Shown: positions 7,904-15,892, numbered from the stretch's first letter. The stretch: DNA of 23,864 nt from an uncultured Clostridia bacterium (GCA_947367285.1 CANBDB010000005.1:1-23864), one strand, 5' to 3'. Notes: generated by a model not told the origin, from the sequence alone. Numbers and translations are program-made.

Positions 7904-8770
7904 TTATTTGCTCTCCTGCCATCTCGCACTTGCACCGCAGGGCATAAATCCGCCCGTGTGCTTAACGGGGAGCGCGATTTCACTCGCCTCACACTTACCG
8001 CCGTGTACCTTGGAAATTCTAAGGTCAACGATGTAGCTCATGGTGAGGGGAGAAAGTCCCGTTGTATAGGAGTTGATAAGGAAAAATAGGGGCTTGTCCG
8101 AGAGCACCTGTGCGGTGAGCTTAACAAGATCGTCAATGCTGTCCTCAATTTTCCAAATTTCACCCGAGGGGCCTCTTCCGTAAGAGGGCGGGTCCATAAT
8201 TACCGCGTCATACTTGTTTCCGCGGCGGATTTCTCTTTCAACAAACTTTTTGCAGTCGTCAACAATATAGCGGATGGGCGCGTTTTCAAGACCTGAGAGC
8301 TTTGCATTCTCCTTTGCCTGCGCCACCATTCCCTTTGCCGCGTCAACGTGGCAAACGGATGCGCCAGCCTTTGCAGCAGCCACGGTAGCACCACCGGTAT
8401 ATGCAAAGAGGTTGAGAACCTTGACGGGTCTGCCCGCATTCTTTATAAGATCGGAGAACCAATCCCAGTTAGCTGCCTGCTCGGGGAAAAGTCCCGTGTG
8501 CTTAAATCCCATGGGGCGAAGCACAAATCCGAGCTCACCGTAATTTATATTCCACTCTTCGGGGAGATTTTTCTTTACCCATTTGCCGCCGCCAGTATTT
8601 GCTCTGCGGTAAATTCCGTCCGCGCGCTTCCACTCGGGCGCGTTTCTCTCACCGTGCCAAATAATTTGTGGGTCGGGACGAATGAGTATGTATTTTCCCC
8701 ATCTTTCAAGACGCTCTCCGTCGGACGCGTCAAGAAGCTGATAATCCTTCCAATTGCTTGCACTCCACAT
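7904..8770 (-). CDS. Class I SAM-dependent methyltransferase, RlmI/RlmK-like (COG1092 type)
   Basis: A 288-aa Rossmann-fold methyltransferase. The SAM motif is VLNLFAYTGGAT (117-128), the acidic ribose-binding position is in HVDAAKG (141-147), and the catalytic motif is DPPSYGRG (193-200). This resembles the catalytic part of RlmI/RlmK-type rRNA methyltransferases, but there is no room for the N-terminal PUA domain of RlmI. The N-terminal region (about 1-90, including WKDYQLLD and GKYILIRPDPQ) is a conserved cap in this clostridial group. The substrate is probably RNA, but this is not proved by sequence. The start lies 3 nt after the ruvC stop, with GGAAAGG about 12 nt upstream. Confidence 0.82.
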   Translation of the reverse strand: MWSASNWKDYQLLDASDGERLERWGKYILIRPDPQIIWHGERNAPEWKRADGIYRRANTGGGKWVKKNLPEEWNINYGELGFVLRPMGFKHTGLFPEQAANWDWFSDLIKNAGRPVKVLNLFAYTGGATVAAAKAGASVCHVDAAKGMVAQAKENAKLSGLENAPIRYIVDDCKKFVEREIRRGNKYDAVIMDPPSYGRGPSGEIWKIEDSIDDLVKLTAQVLSDKPLFFLINSYTTGLSPLTMSYIVDLRISKVHGGKCEASEIALPVKHTGGFMPCGASARWQESK

Positions 8771-8773
8771 ATA

Positions 8774-9295
8774 TCAATATACCTTTCCGTAAGTTTGTTT
8801 TTTGTTGTAATATTTAGAAATTTTCGAACTGCCCGCGTGAGCGTGACAAATGGCTATTGCCAAAGCGTCTGCCGCGTCGTCGGGACGAATTTTTTCCTTG
8901 ATGTTTAGGAACATTTGAACCATGGTTATTACCTGATTCTTCTCCGCTCTTCCGTAGCCGACAATACTTTGCTTAACCTGAAGCGGAGTATACTCAAATA
9001 TCTCCACTCCGAGGAGCTCCGCGCAAAGAAGAATAACTCCTCTTGCCTCGGCAACTGCGATACCCGTCTTTTGGTTGGTGTTCCAGAAAAGCTCCTCGAC
9101 CGCCATCGCTTCGGGCTTGTACTTTTCGATTATATCCTTCAGCTCGCGGTAAATAGTAGCAAGGCGCTTTTCCGTATCCGTATGCGCAGGTGTTGTGATA
9201 ACACCGTAATCTAAAGTGCGAAATTTTGAACCGCTGTATTCAATTACACCAAAGCCCACGATGGCAACACCGGGGTCAATTCCGAGAATTATCAT
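8774..9295 (-). CDS. ruvC: Holliday junction resolvase RuvC
   Basis: A 173-aa endonuclease that cuts Holliday junctions moved by RuvAB. The acidic active site is complete: D7 (GIDPG), E67/E68 (VEELF) and D139/D140/D143 (RPDDAADA). The length fits the family. I chose the ATG at 9295 because GGAGGAG lies 5 nt upstream and the protein then starts MIILGIDPG as in other RuvC proteins. A TTG 30 nt further upstream is in frame but has no such support. It is the first gene of the minus-strand operon, with its own sigma-A promoter. Confidence 0.97.
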   Translation of the reverse strand: MIILGIDPGVAIVGFGVIEYSGSKFRTLDYGVITTPAHTDTEKRLATIYRELKDIIEKYKPEAMAVEELFWNTNQKTGIAVAEARGVILLCAELLGVEIFEYTPLQVKQSIVGYGRAEKNQVITMVQMFLNIKEKIRPDDAADALAIAICHAHAGSSKISKYYNKKQTYGKVY

Positions 9296-9331
9296 ACACT
9301 CCTCCAAGAATACATATTTTATCAATTTATC

Positions 9332-9360
9332 ATTATACCATAAAAATCCTGTAAAGTCAA
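9332..9360 (-). promoter_or_regulatory. Sigma-A promoter for ruvC and its operon
   Basis: On the minus strand, -35 TTGACT (9355-9360), a 17-nt spacer and -10 TATAAT (9332-9337). Transcription should begin near 9325, about 30 nt before the ruvC ATG. Upstream sequence is very AT-rich (9361-9415) and could act as an UP element for both divergent promoters. No GAAC-N4-GTTC-like LexA box is present in the interval. Confidence 0.88.
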
Positions 9361-9415
9361 ATGTTTTTAGGTATATTATATAATAATATTAATTGAAAAA
9401 TATGCGAAAATACCA

Positions 9416-9444
9416 TTTACTTGAAGAAAAATTTGTGCTATAAT
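9416..9444 (+). promoter_or_regulatory. Sigma-A promoter for the DUF951-yfhO-ruvA-ruvB operon
   Basis: -35 TTTACT (9416-9421), a 17-nt spacer, -10 TATAAT (9439-9444), with TGC just before the -10 (extended -10, TGn). Transcription should begin near 9451, giving a leader of about 26 nt. It lies back to back with the ruvC promoter. Confidence 0.82.
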
Positions 9445-9476
9445 AATTGTGTATATAGTTTTTTGGAGGTGGACGA

Positions 9477-9683
9477 ATGAAAATCATAAAGCTCTTTGTC
9501 GGTGACGTGGTTGAAATGAAGAAAAATCACCCTTGCGGCGGTGCTAAGTTCAAGATTTTGCGCGTTGGAAGTGACGTGCGCGTAGTTTGCCTCACCTGCT
9601 CCCACGATATGACGCTTGATAGAATTAAATTCGAAAAATCCATAAAGAAGTTTATCGTGTCGCACAATCCCGAAAATCCTTGA
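9477..9683 (+). CDS. DUF951 family protein
   Basis: A 68-aa protein of the DUF951 family (B. subtilis YyzM type). The family core is visible: FVGDVVEMKKNHPCGG near the start, then a second Cys in VCLTCSHDMTLDR. The cysteines (C20, C39 and C42) and the small beta-rich pattern suggest a compact SH3- or zinc-ribbon-like fold, but no function is established. An ideal ribosome site, GGAGGTG, lies about 6 nt before the ATG. It is the first gene of its operon, 24 nt before the yfhO-like gene. Family recognition is good and the role unknown. Confidence 0.85.
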   Translation: MKIIKLFVGDVVEMKKNHPCGGAKFKILRVGSDVRVVCLTCSHDMTLDRIKFEKSIKKFIVSHNPENP

Positions 9684-9707
9684 TTTTGCGTATAGATTGG
9701 AGATAAT

Positions 9708-12545
9708 ATGAAGTTTAAAAATCCTTTTACCAAAATAAAAAATAACGAAAAACTCATAAGCATAAAAAAGGAGTACGGTCATCTCGGTTGGTGCTTTTTG
9801 TTGCCTGCGCTTTTGATGCTCGCCATCTATTTTGCACTCGGGCATAAGCCGTTTGGAGACCTCTCGGTGCTCGTCCTTGACCTCAATGCGCAATACGTGT
9901 ATTTCTATGAGGCTCTCCGCGACTTCGTGTGGGGCGACGGCTCGCTTCTTTACTCCTTCGAGCGCTCCCTTGGCGGTGAGTTTATGGGAATTTATGCATA
10001 CTATATCGCAAGTCCCCTCTCCTATATCGTTTGCCTCTTCCCAAAGAAAATGATGCTCGAGGCGCTTCTTACTATAATTTGCATCAAATTGGGAATTTGC
10101 GGTCTTACCTTTGGTTTTTATCTCCATAAAATTTCCAAAGAAATAAAGCCCTATAACATCGTCATTTTCTCAACGTTGTACGCACTTAGCGCGTATGCGA
10201 TTGTTTACCAAAACAATATAATGTGGCTTGACGCGCTTTTCCTTCTTCCCATTTTGGCATATTCCATTGAACGACTTATCAAAAAAGGAAGATATAAGCT
10301 CTACGTGGCTACACTTGCTATCATGATGATGAGCCACTACTATATCGGCTATATGCTCTGCTGGTTTACAGCGTTCTACTTCTTCTTCGCATATTTCAAG
10401 GACGAAAATCGTGAACTTGTTAACCCAACTCACAGCAAAACTCATTTTGTAAAATCAATTGCCAAAATTGGCGGATCGACCGTTCTCGGTGTAGGAATTG
10501 CCGCGTTCGTTATCGCGGCTGCGGCATATTCACTTCAGTTTGGAAAGAGCGATTTCACCGATCCCTCGTGGGATATAGTTCCAAGATTTGATCTCTTTGA
10601 TCTCTTCCCAAAACTCCTACCCGGCTCTTACGATACCGTTATGCACGAGGGACTTCCCCTTCTTTACAGCGGTGTTCTCACCCTCTTTGCCGTTCCCCTA
10701 TTCTTTATGGCTAAAAAGATAAGCTTTAGAGAAAAGGTGTTCTACGGTGCGCTCGCGCTCCTCTACGTTCTCATAATGGTCATCAATCCCACCGACCTCA
10801 TTATGCACGGATTCCAGGAGCCCAACTGCCTCAACTACAGATACAGCTTCATCCTCATCTTCCTCATGCTCATTATGGGCTACAAGGGATTTTGCGAGAT
10901 TGAGGAATTTTCCGCAAAGCATATCGTTGGCATTGGCGGCATCCTTATGGCGCTTGTGCTTATAGCACAAAAATTTGAGTATCCCAACTTCACGCTTGAG
11001 GATAATGAATACTTTAAGTACGGATACGTTTTTAACGAGCTCCCCTTCTTCCAGGTGATAGTGTTCTCAATCGTAGCCATCTTCGTTATCGGAGCAGTGG
11101 TTTGCTATTTCATACGAAAGAACGGATCGCGTGCGGCAAGCTTTGTAATGCTCTTTGCCGTTTGCATTGAGCTCTTTATCAACGGCGCGGTGCTTATTTG
11201 CTCACTCGGTTGCGACGTCGGATACTCCACCTACTCATCTTACGTGGACTATTTTGCCGATCTTCGCCCCATAGTTGAGACCGTGCAAGATAAAGATAAG
11301 GGATTCTTCCGCTCGGAAAAGACCACTCACCGCTGCACCAACGACAATATGGCTCTTTCCTTAAAGGGTCTCTCAAACTCCACCTCAACTCTCAACGCAA
11401 GTGTGATATCGCTTCTTGATTATCTTGGCTTCTATGCCGACGCGCACTGGACTCAGTACCTCGGTTCGACCATGATTACCGATTCACTTTTCGGTATCAA
11501 ATATATATATTCCAATAAAGAAAACGAATTCAACAAGGAATCGCTCACACAAAACGAGCTTATGGACAAGTATTTTGAGCTATACGCAGAGGATGAAAAG
11601 TACTACGCGTACAAAAACCCCTACGCGCTCTCAATTGCTTTCGGAGTGGATTCGTCAATAAAGGAGCTTGAGCTCCCCTTTGAGTACGATTATACAACCA
11701 AGGGAGAGGGCTACAAAAATCCATTTGAGGTTCAAAACCTCCTCCTTAACACCCTTCTCGGTAATGACGAGGAAAATGCGGTGGAATTTTTCTCACCCAT
11801 AACTCTTACAAAGAACAATATCGTTGGCGCTAACGGAACGGTTGGTGGAAATATGGAATATTCCTCCAGTGCCTACGACGAGGAGAGCTTCGTCGACTTC
11901 ATATTTACGGTCGAGGAGAATGGCCCCCTCTATCTCTTCATCCCTTCAAATTGGGAGAGAAGCTTTACTCTCTTTGTAAACGACGAGCAGTACGTTAGCA
12001 ACAGCATTTACTCAAGAATTATAACTCTTGGTGAGCGCAAGGCGGGCGAGGAGATGACTCTCTCCTTCAGAATTGACGAGGAGAAGCTCTACATCTACAA
12101 GCACACCGACTACCTCTACACACTTAATATGGATGCCTTTGAGGAGGCTTACAAAAAGCTTGCCGAGGGCAATATGCAAATTGACGAGGACTCCACCGAC
12201 CATCACATTTTCGGCACAATCAAGACGGACGTTGACAACAAGACCGTTATGACCACCATTCCCTATGACGAGGGGTGGAAGGTGTACGTTGACGGTGAGA
12301 GAGTTGAGACATACTCCATCCTCGGTACGTCCCTTATGGCATATGACATAGCCGATGCGGGCGAGCACACCGTGGTATTCCTCTACGAGCCCGATATCTA
12401 TGTGGTTTCCATTATCGTTTCAATGATCTCAACTGCAATTTTCGTAGCACTTATAATCGTTGACGTGAGAAAAAAGAAAAAAGCCGCCGCTACCGCAGTA
12501 GCCGAGGCGACTGAAACAGAAGAAAAAACAGAAGGAGAAAACTGA
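9708..12545 (+). CDS. YfhO family membrane protein, probable GT-C-type glycosyltransferase
   Basis: A 945-aa polytopic membrane protein. The first half has about 12-13 hydrophobic segments, from GWCFLLPALLMLAIYFAL (27-44) to about residue 500. The early outer loop has D51 and D58 in GDLSVLVLDLNAQY, the acidic loop conserved in YfhO and typical of GT-C enzymes. Residues about 505-890 form a large extracytoplasmic domain. One last helix (about 903-924) precedes a Lys/Glu-rich cytoplasmic tail. Studied YfhO homologues (for example Listeria GtlB) decorate teichoic acids; the acceptor here is unknown. The start has TTGGAGA about 8 nt upstream. The stop overlaps the ruvA ATG by one base (TGATG), so ruvA translation is coupled to this gene. 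Confidence 0.85.
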   Translation: MKFKNPFTKIKNNEKLISIKKEYGHLGWCFLLPALLMLAIYFALGHKPFGDLSVLVLDLNAQYVYFYEALRDFVWGDGSLLYSFERSLGGEFMGIYAYYIASPLSYIVCLFPKKMMLEALLTIICIKLGICGLTFGFYLHKISKEIKPYNIVIFSTLYALSAYAIVYQNNIMWLDALFLLPILAYSIERLIKKGRYKLYVATLAIMMMSHYYIGYMLCWFTAFYFFFAYFKDENRELVNPTHSKTHFVKSIAKIGGSTVLGVGIAAFVIAAAAYSLQFGKSDFTDPSWDIVPRFDLFDLFPKLLPGSYDTVMHEGLPLLYSGVLTLFAVPLFFMAKKISFREKVFYGALALLYVLIMVINPTDLIMHGFQEPNCLNYRYSFILIFLMLIMGYKGFCEIEEFSAKHIVGIGGILMALVLIAQKFEYPNFTLEDNEYFKYGYVFNELPFFQVIVFSIVAIFVIGAVVCYFIRKNGSRAASFVMLFAVCIELFINGAVLICSLGCDVGYSTYSSYVDYFADLRPIVETVQDKDKGFFRSEKTTHRCTNDNMALSLKGLSNSTSTLNASVISLLDYLGFYADAHWTQYLGSTMITDSLFGIKYIYSNKENEFNKESLTQNELMDKYFELYAEDEKYYAYKNPYALSIAFGVDSSIKELELPFEYDYTTKGEGYKNPFEVQNLLLNTLLGNDEENAVEFFSPITLTKNNIVGANGTVGGNMEYSSSAYDEESFVDFIFTVEENGPLYLFIPSNWERSFTLFVNDEQYVSNSIYSRIITLGERKAGEEMTLSFRIDEEKLYIYKHTDYLYTLNMDAFEEAYKKLAEGNMQIDEDSTDHHIFGTIKTDVDNKTVMTTIPYDEGWKVYVDGERVETYSILGTSLMAYDIADAGEHTVVFLYEPDIYVVSIIVSMISTAIFVALIIVDVRKKKKAAATAVAEATETEEKTEGEN

Positions 12546-13174
12546 TGTTTTACTATATTGAGGGCAAGCTTGCCCACCTTGACTATACCTTCGCGGTGCT
12601 TGACGCACAGGGCGTTGGATATAAAATGACTATCACACAGACAACATACGAGTCAATGCCCCCCCACCTCTCCGTGAGTGAAGCTCCCACGGTACGCCTT
12701 TACACATATATGGCGGTTCGCGAGGACGGCATTGAGCTCTTCGGCTTTGCAAGTGAGGCGGAGCTTGAGGCATTCAAGCTTCTTATAACAGTTTCGGGAG
12801 TTGGACCAAAGGCTGCTATCGCCATTTTGTCCGTATTCTCCCCCGAGAAGCTTGCAATTACAATTATGAACGAGGACACAAAGGCAATTGCCAAGGCAAA
12901 CGGAATTGGCGCAAAAACCGCCGCAAGAATTATTCTCGAGCTTAAAGACAAGGTATCCAAGTCCTTTAGTGAGTCCGCTTCCGTTCCCCCCTCAACAGGA
13001 ACAGTTGCACATGCTATGCGGAGTGGCAGCTCCAATCTCTCCGACGCACAAAGTGCACTTCTCGTTCTCGGCTATACCAAGAGCGAGATCGTTGCGGCGC
13101 TTCGCGGAGTGGATATTTCCAATAAGCAAACGGACGATATCATCCGTCTTGCACTTAAAAATCTTAGTAGATAA
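12545..13174 (+). CDS. ruvA: Holliday junction branch migration protein RuvA
   Basis: A 209-aa protein that binds four-way junctions and loads RuvB. The N-terminal OB-fold is at 1-65. Two helix-hairpin-helix motifs follow: LITVSGVGPKAAIAIL (about 80-95) and ANGIGAKTAARIILEL (about 115-130). A Ser/Pro-rich linker leads to the C-terminal RuvB-contacting domain, SDAQSALLVLGYTKSEIV. The start overlaps the yfhO-like stop (TGATG), and GAAGGAG lies just upstream inside that gene. The stop is followed at once by the ruvB ribosome site. Confidence 0.96.
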   Translation: MFYYIEGKLAHLDYTFAVLDAQGVGYKMTITQTTYESMPPHLSVSEAPTVRLYTYMAVREDGIELFGFASEAELEAFKLLITVSGVGPKAAIAILSVFSPEKLAITIMNEDTKAIAKANGIGAKTAARIILELKDKVSKSFSESASVPPSTGTVAHAMRSGSSNLSDAQSALLVLGYTKSEIVAALRGVDISNKQTDDIIRLALKNLSR

Positions 13175-13188
13175 GGAGGCACCAAAAA

Positions 13189-14256
13189 ATGCGTTACGAA
13201 GAAGATTTTGATTTTGAAAACAGCTATGAGGAACGCACGGTTTCTCCCTCAATGACGGGCGACGACGCGCGTGAAAACGAGCTTCGTCCTCAAAGTCTCG
13301 AAGAATATATCGGTCAGGAAAAGGCAAAGGAAAATCTCAAGATTTACATTGAGGCGGCAAAGCTCCGCAGTGATGCGCTTGACCACGTTCTCCTCTACGG
13401 CCCTCCCGGACTTGGTAAAACAACTCTCTCCCACATTATCGCAAACGAGATGGGAGTAAATATCAAAATTACATCCGGCCCCGCAATTGAAAAGCAGGGC
13501 GACCTTGTAGCAATTCTTACAGGACTTGAAAACGGCGACGTACTTTTCATTGACGAGATCCACCGTCTTTCTCGCTCCATCGAAGAGGTGCTTTATCCCG
13601 CTATGGAGGACTACTCCGTTGATATCATCATCGGTAAAGGCCCTGCGGCAAGAAGTATTCGAATTGACCTTCCCAAGTTCACACTTATTGGCGCAACAAC
13701 TCGCGCAGGTCAGCTCACCACTCCCCTTCGCGACCGTTTTGGAGTACTCTTAAAGCTTGAACTTTACACTCCCGAGGAACTCGCAACCATCGTTAAGAGA
13801 AGTGCAAAAATTCTCGGCATCAATATCACCGAGGATGGCGCGCTCGAGCTTGCGAGCCGCTCACGCGGTACACCCCGTATTGCAAACCGCCTTCTCAAAC
13901 GAGTACGCGACTTTGCGATGGTTATGGGCGACGGCATCATCAACTGCGAGATCGCAAGATATGCCCTCGACAAGCTTGAGATCGACGAGCTCGGACTTGA
14001 CAGTCTTGATAGACGTATGCTTGAAACTATTATCCGATTCTATAACGGTGGCCCCGTTGGACTTGATACTATTGCCGCTACGATCGGTGAAGAAGCGATA
14101 ACAATTGAGGACGTTTGTGAGCCCTATCTCCTGCAAATTGGATTCCTCTCCCGTACACCCAAGGGACGTTGCGTAACCGCCCTTGCATACGAGCATCTCG
14201 GCATCCCCTTCCGTGCAAATACAAAGGGAGATGCAAGTCAAACAACAATAATCTAA
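13189..14256 (+). CDS. ruvB: Holliday junction DNA helicase RuvB
   Basis: A 355-aa AAA+ motor that drives branch migration with RuvA. It has Walker A GPPGLGKT (71-78), Walker B D122/E123 in FIDEIHRL, sensor 1 IGATTRAG (167-174), the arginine-finger region PLRDRFG (R181/R183) and a C-terminal winged helix (GGPVGLDTIA onward). An acidic N-terminal extension of about 25 residues precedes the core. The ATG at 13189 follows AAGGAGG, which overlaps the ruvA stop. It is the last gene of the plus-strand operon and is followed by a terminator. Confidence 0.97.
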   Translation: MRYEEDFDFENSYEERTVSPSMTGDDARENELRPQSLEEYIGQEKAKENLKIYIEAAKLRSDALDHVLLYGPPGLGKTTLSHIIANEMGVNIKITSGPAIEKQGDLVAILTGLENGDVLFIDEIHRLSRSIEEVLYPAMEDYSVDIIIGKGPAARSIRIDLPKFTLIGATTRAGQLTTPLRDRFGVLLKLELYTPEELATIVKRSAKILGINITEDGALELASRSRGTPRIANRLLKRVRDFAMVMGDGIINCEIARYALDKLEIDELGLDSLDRRMLETIIRFYNGGPVGLDTIAATIGEEAITIEDVCEPYLLQIGFLSRTPKGRCVTALAYEHLGIPFRANTKGDASQTTII

Positions 14257-14261
14257 TAATA

Positions 14262-14298
14262 AAAGCCGCTTGGAAAATATCCAAGCGGCTTTGTTTTT
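14262..14298 (+). terminator. Bidirectional intrinsic terminator between ruvB and the coat gene
   Basis: A perfect 12-bp stem, AAAGCCGCTTGG / CCAAGCGGCTTT with a 7-nt loop, is followed by GTTTTT. On the minus strand the same stem is followed by TTATTATTAG, so it can also end the convergent 57-aa/CotF-like transcript, whose stop codon is at 14298-14300. Confidence 0.92.
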
Positions 14299-14555
14299 CA
14301 GTTCGCTGAAAACTTTTGTTTGAGCTGCTGTACTTTATCCTGTCCCGCCATCTCGGGAGCGTACCAGCCCTTTTCCTTCATCTTGGTATAAATTTGATTT
14401 TGCAACTGCAATGACTGATTAAGCGCGGATGAAAATGAATTAAAAACCTGCTCGTCGCTCGCCTCAATTGCGCCATGCATATAGAGGTCGCACGCGCTCT
14501 TTTCAAGAAGGAGAAGATTCTCCATCACGTTTCTATCGTTTGTCATTTCGTTCAT
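14298..14555 (-). CDS. Spore coat protein, CotF (Coat_F) family
   Basis: An 85-aa, nearly all-helical protein. It resembles the Coat_F domain: a first helix (VMENLLLLEKSACDLYMHGAI), a second long helix (FNSFSSALNQSLQLQNQIYTKM) and the family-like end KEKGWYAPEM. Related proteins are spore coat components, which points to a spore-forming host. It has no signal or membrane segment. GGGGGAAG precedes the ATG at 14555. The gene starts 12 nt after the stop of the 57-aa gene, forming a two-gene unit. Family membership is by pattern. The short length is usual for clostridial members. Confidence 0.78.
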   Translation of the reverse strand: MNEMTNDRNVMENLLLLEKSACDLYMHGAIEASDEQVFNSFSSALNQSLQLQNQIYTKMKEKGWYAPEMAGQDKVQQLKQKFSAN

Positions 14556-14567
14556 TCTTCTTCCCCC

Positions 14568-14741
14568 TTAAAGTAACTGATAAAATCCGCTGAAAATATT
14601 GTTGTGTTGCTGTGTGAGGTTACTCACAAAATTCTTGAGCTCCCCGTCCGTGAGCTGTACGGAACACTCCTGACACTTTTCCTTAAAATACTTCTCATGT
14701 CCAAGCGCGTCCTCAATGTAAAGCAATTCCTTGTTTGTCAT
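14568..14741 (-). CDS. Small 57-aa hypothetical protein, probable spore coat partner
   Basis: A short gene on the minus strand. The ATG at 14741 follows AAAGGAG at about 9 nt, and the TAA is at 14568-14570. The protein begins MTNKELLYIEDALGHEK and ends FYQLL. It is helical and amphipathic, with a CxxC pair (C23/C26) in KCQECS and an acidic-basic pattern. Its stop lies 12 nt before the CotF-like start, and its last codons run into that gene's ribosome site, so the two are probably made together. Small helical proteins often precede CotF-like genes in clostridia, so a coat role is inferred. No clear sigma-A promoter is visible in 14742-14806, as would fit a sporulation sigma factor, though I could not fit a sporulation consensus convincingly either. 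Confidence 0.75.
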   Translation of the reverse strand: MTNKELLYIEDALGHEKYFKEKCQECSVQLTDGELKNFVSNLTQQHNNIFSGFYQLL

Positions 14742-14806
14742 TTATCAAAACTCCTTTCAGTTTGGTAGTTTGATTATTGACGATATTTGAAACATTATTC
14801 ACAAAC

Positions 14807-14835
14807 AAAAAAATCGGCGGGAGAAAACTCCCGCC
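14807..14835 (-). terminator. Intrinsic terminator of mrp
   Basis: On the minus strand, an 8-bp GC-rich stem GGCGGGAG / CTCCCGCC with a TTTT loop is followed by GATTTTTTT. It starts 7 nt after the mrp stop codon and separates mrp from the downstream coat-type unit. Confidence 0.93.
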
Positions 14836-14842
14836 AAAATTT

Positions 14843-15676
14843 TTATTTCACATTTCTCACTCTTTTGAGCGCCTCAACAGCTCCGTCAAGGTAATTTACG
14901 TCCATTTTTTCAATCTCGCCCGCATCAACAAGAGTTGCGAGTGAGGGATCAATGGGCATTTGCGCAAGCAAGGGATATCCATGCTTTCTTGCAATATCCT
15001 CAATGTGGCTCTCACCAAAGATCTTTATCTTCTTGTCGCAATCGGGACACTTAACATAGCTCATATTCTCAACAAGTCCAACAACGTCAACCTGCATCAT
15101 ACGTGCCATATTAGCCGCCTTCTCAACTATCATCGAAACAAGCTCCTGAGGAGATGAAACGATAACTATTCCATCAAGCGGAATGCTTTGGAAAACGGTG
15201 AGCGGAACGTCACCCGTTCCGGGAGGACAGTCCACGAAAAGATAGTCAAGATCGCCCCAAACAGTGCCGCTCCAAAACTGTTTAACAGTTCCCGCAATTA
15301 CGGGACCGCGCCACACAACGGGAGCTGTCGCGTCGGGCAAAAGGAGATTTACACTCATTATTTTAATTCCCGTGGAGCTCTCGGGCGGAATCATTCCGTC
15401 GTCGTCGCCCTCAACACCCGCGGCAATTCCGAATGCTTTAGGAATGGACGGGCCCGTGATGTCGGCATCCAAGATACCCACCTTGTATCCTGCTCTTTGC
15501 ATAAGAGTTGCAAGAGTAGAGGTAACCATGGACTTACCAACGCCACCCTTTCCGCTGACGATACCAATAACGTGTTTTATATTAGATTTTGCATTAAGCG
15601 GCTCAAGAAAATCCTGCTTCGACTTGGTCGAGCAATTCGCCTTGCAGCTGCTGCAATTATGAGTACATTCTGACAT
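14843..15676 (-). CDS. mrp: Mrp/NBP35 family Fe-S cluster carrier ATPase
   Basis: A 277-aa deviant-Walker P-loop ATPase thought to carry Fe-S clusters to target proteins. The N-terminus is Cys-rich (C4, C8, C11 and C15), as in many clostridial Mrp/NBP35-type proteins. The ATPase core has GKGGVGKS (42-49), LDADITGPSIP (69-79) and VDCPPGTGD (148-156). The C-terminal bridging motif CPDC (C210/C213) is the cluster-binding pair at the dimer interface. The N-terminal DUF59-like domain of long Mrp forms is absent. The ATG follows AAGGAAG. It is transcribed alone from a promoter matching the consensus. Confidence 0.92.
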   Translation of the reverse strand: MSECTHNCSSCKANCSTKSKQDFLEPLNAKSNIKHVIGIVSGKGGVGKSMVTSTLATLMQRAGYKVGILDADITGPSIPKAFGIAAGVEGDDDGMIPPESSTGIKIMSVNLLLPDATAPVVWRGPVIAGTVKQFWSGTVWGDLDYLFVDCPPGTGDVPLTVFQSIPLDGIVIVSSPQELVSMIVEKAANMARMMQVDVVGLVENMSYVKCPDCDKKIKIFGESHIEDIARKHGYPLLAQMPIDPSLATLVDAGEIEKMDVNYLDGAVEALKRVRNVK

Positions 15677-15713
15677 TTATATAACACTTCCTTTCAATTC
15701 TAAGAACTTAAAC

Positions 15714-15742
15714 ATTATACAACCAATATCCTATTTTGTCAA
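15714..15742 (-). promoter_or_regulatory. Consensus sigma-A promoter for mrp
   Basis: On the minus strand, -35 TTGACA (15737-15742), 17-nt spacer, -10 TATAAT (15714-15719). Both hexamers match the consensus exactly. Transcription should start near 15707, about 30 nt before the ATG. No operator-like palindrome is evident. Confidence 0.93.
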
Positions 15743-15809
15743 TATTAGGTGTTTTTATTCGTCATTTTTCACAAAATTCAACATATTTCTTCATTTTTTA
15801 TGATTATTA

Positions 15810-15838
15810 TTGACAAGTTTTCGCATATATATTATAAT
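15810..15838 (+). promoter_or_regulatory. Consensus sigma-A promoter for the hydrolase-membrane fusion gene
   Basis: -35 TTGACA (15810-15815), 17-nt spacer, -10 TATAAT (15833-15838). Both hexamers match the consensus. It diverges from the mrp promoter, with 67 nt between the two -35 boxes. The leader to the ATG is about 48 nt. Confidence 0.92.
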
Positions 15839-15892
15839 GAAATTATCATAAATATCCTTTATGACATCTAAACATGAAAGGGGCGACATTCA

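Noticed and set aside
9421..9444. TTGAAG at 9421-9426 as the -35 box of the DUF951 promoter
   Set aside because: The spacer to TATAAT would be only 12 nt. TTTACT at 9416-9421 gives the normal 17 nt.
9296..9476. LexA/SOS box upstream of the ruv genes
   Set aside because: No GAAC or GTTC half-site occurs in the interval, so the Gram-positive LexA consensus cannot be placed there.
9438..10127. 229-codon minus-strand frame overlapping the DUF951 and yfhO-like starts
   Set aside because: It covers the plus-strand promoter, the whole DUF951 gene and the start of the yfhO-like gene, and its product has no coherent fold pattern. The plus-strand genes have ribosome sites and family matches.
14742..14806. 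Sporulation promoter (GAATA ... CAATAAT on the minus strand) for the 57-aa/CotF-like unit
   Set aside because: The spacing is plausible, but the -10 does not match the sigma-E, sigma-G or sigma-K consensus well enough to annotate.
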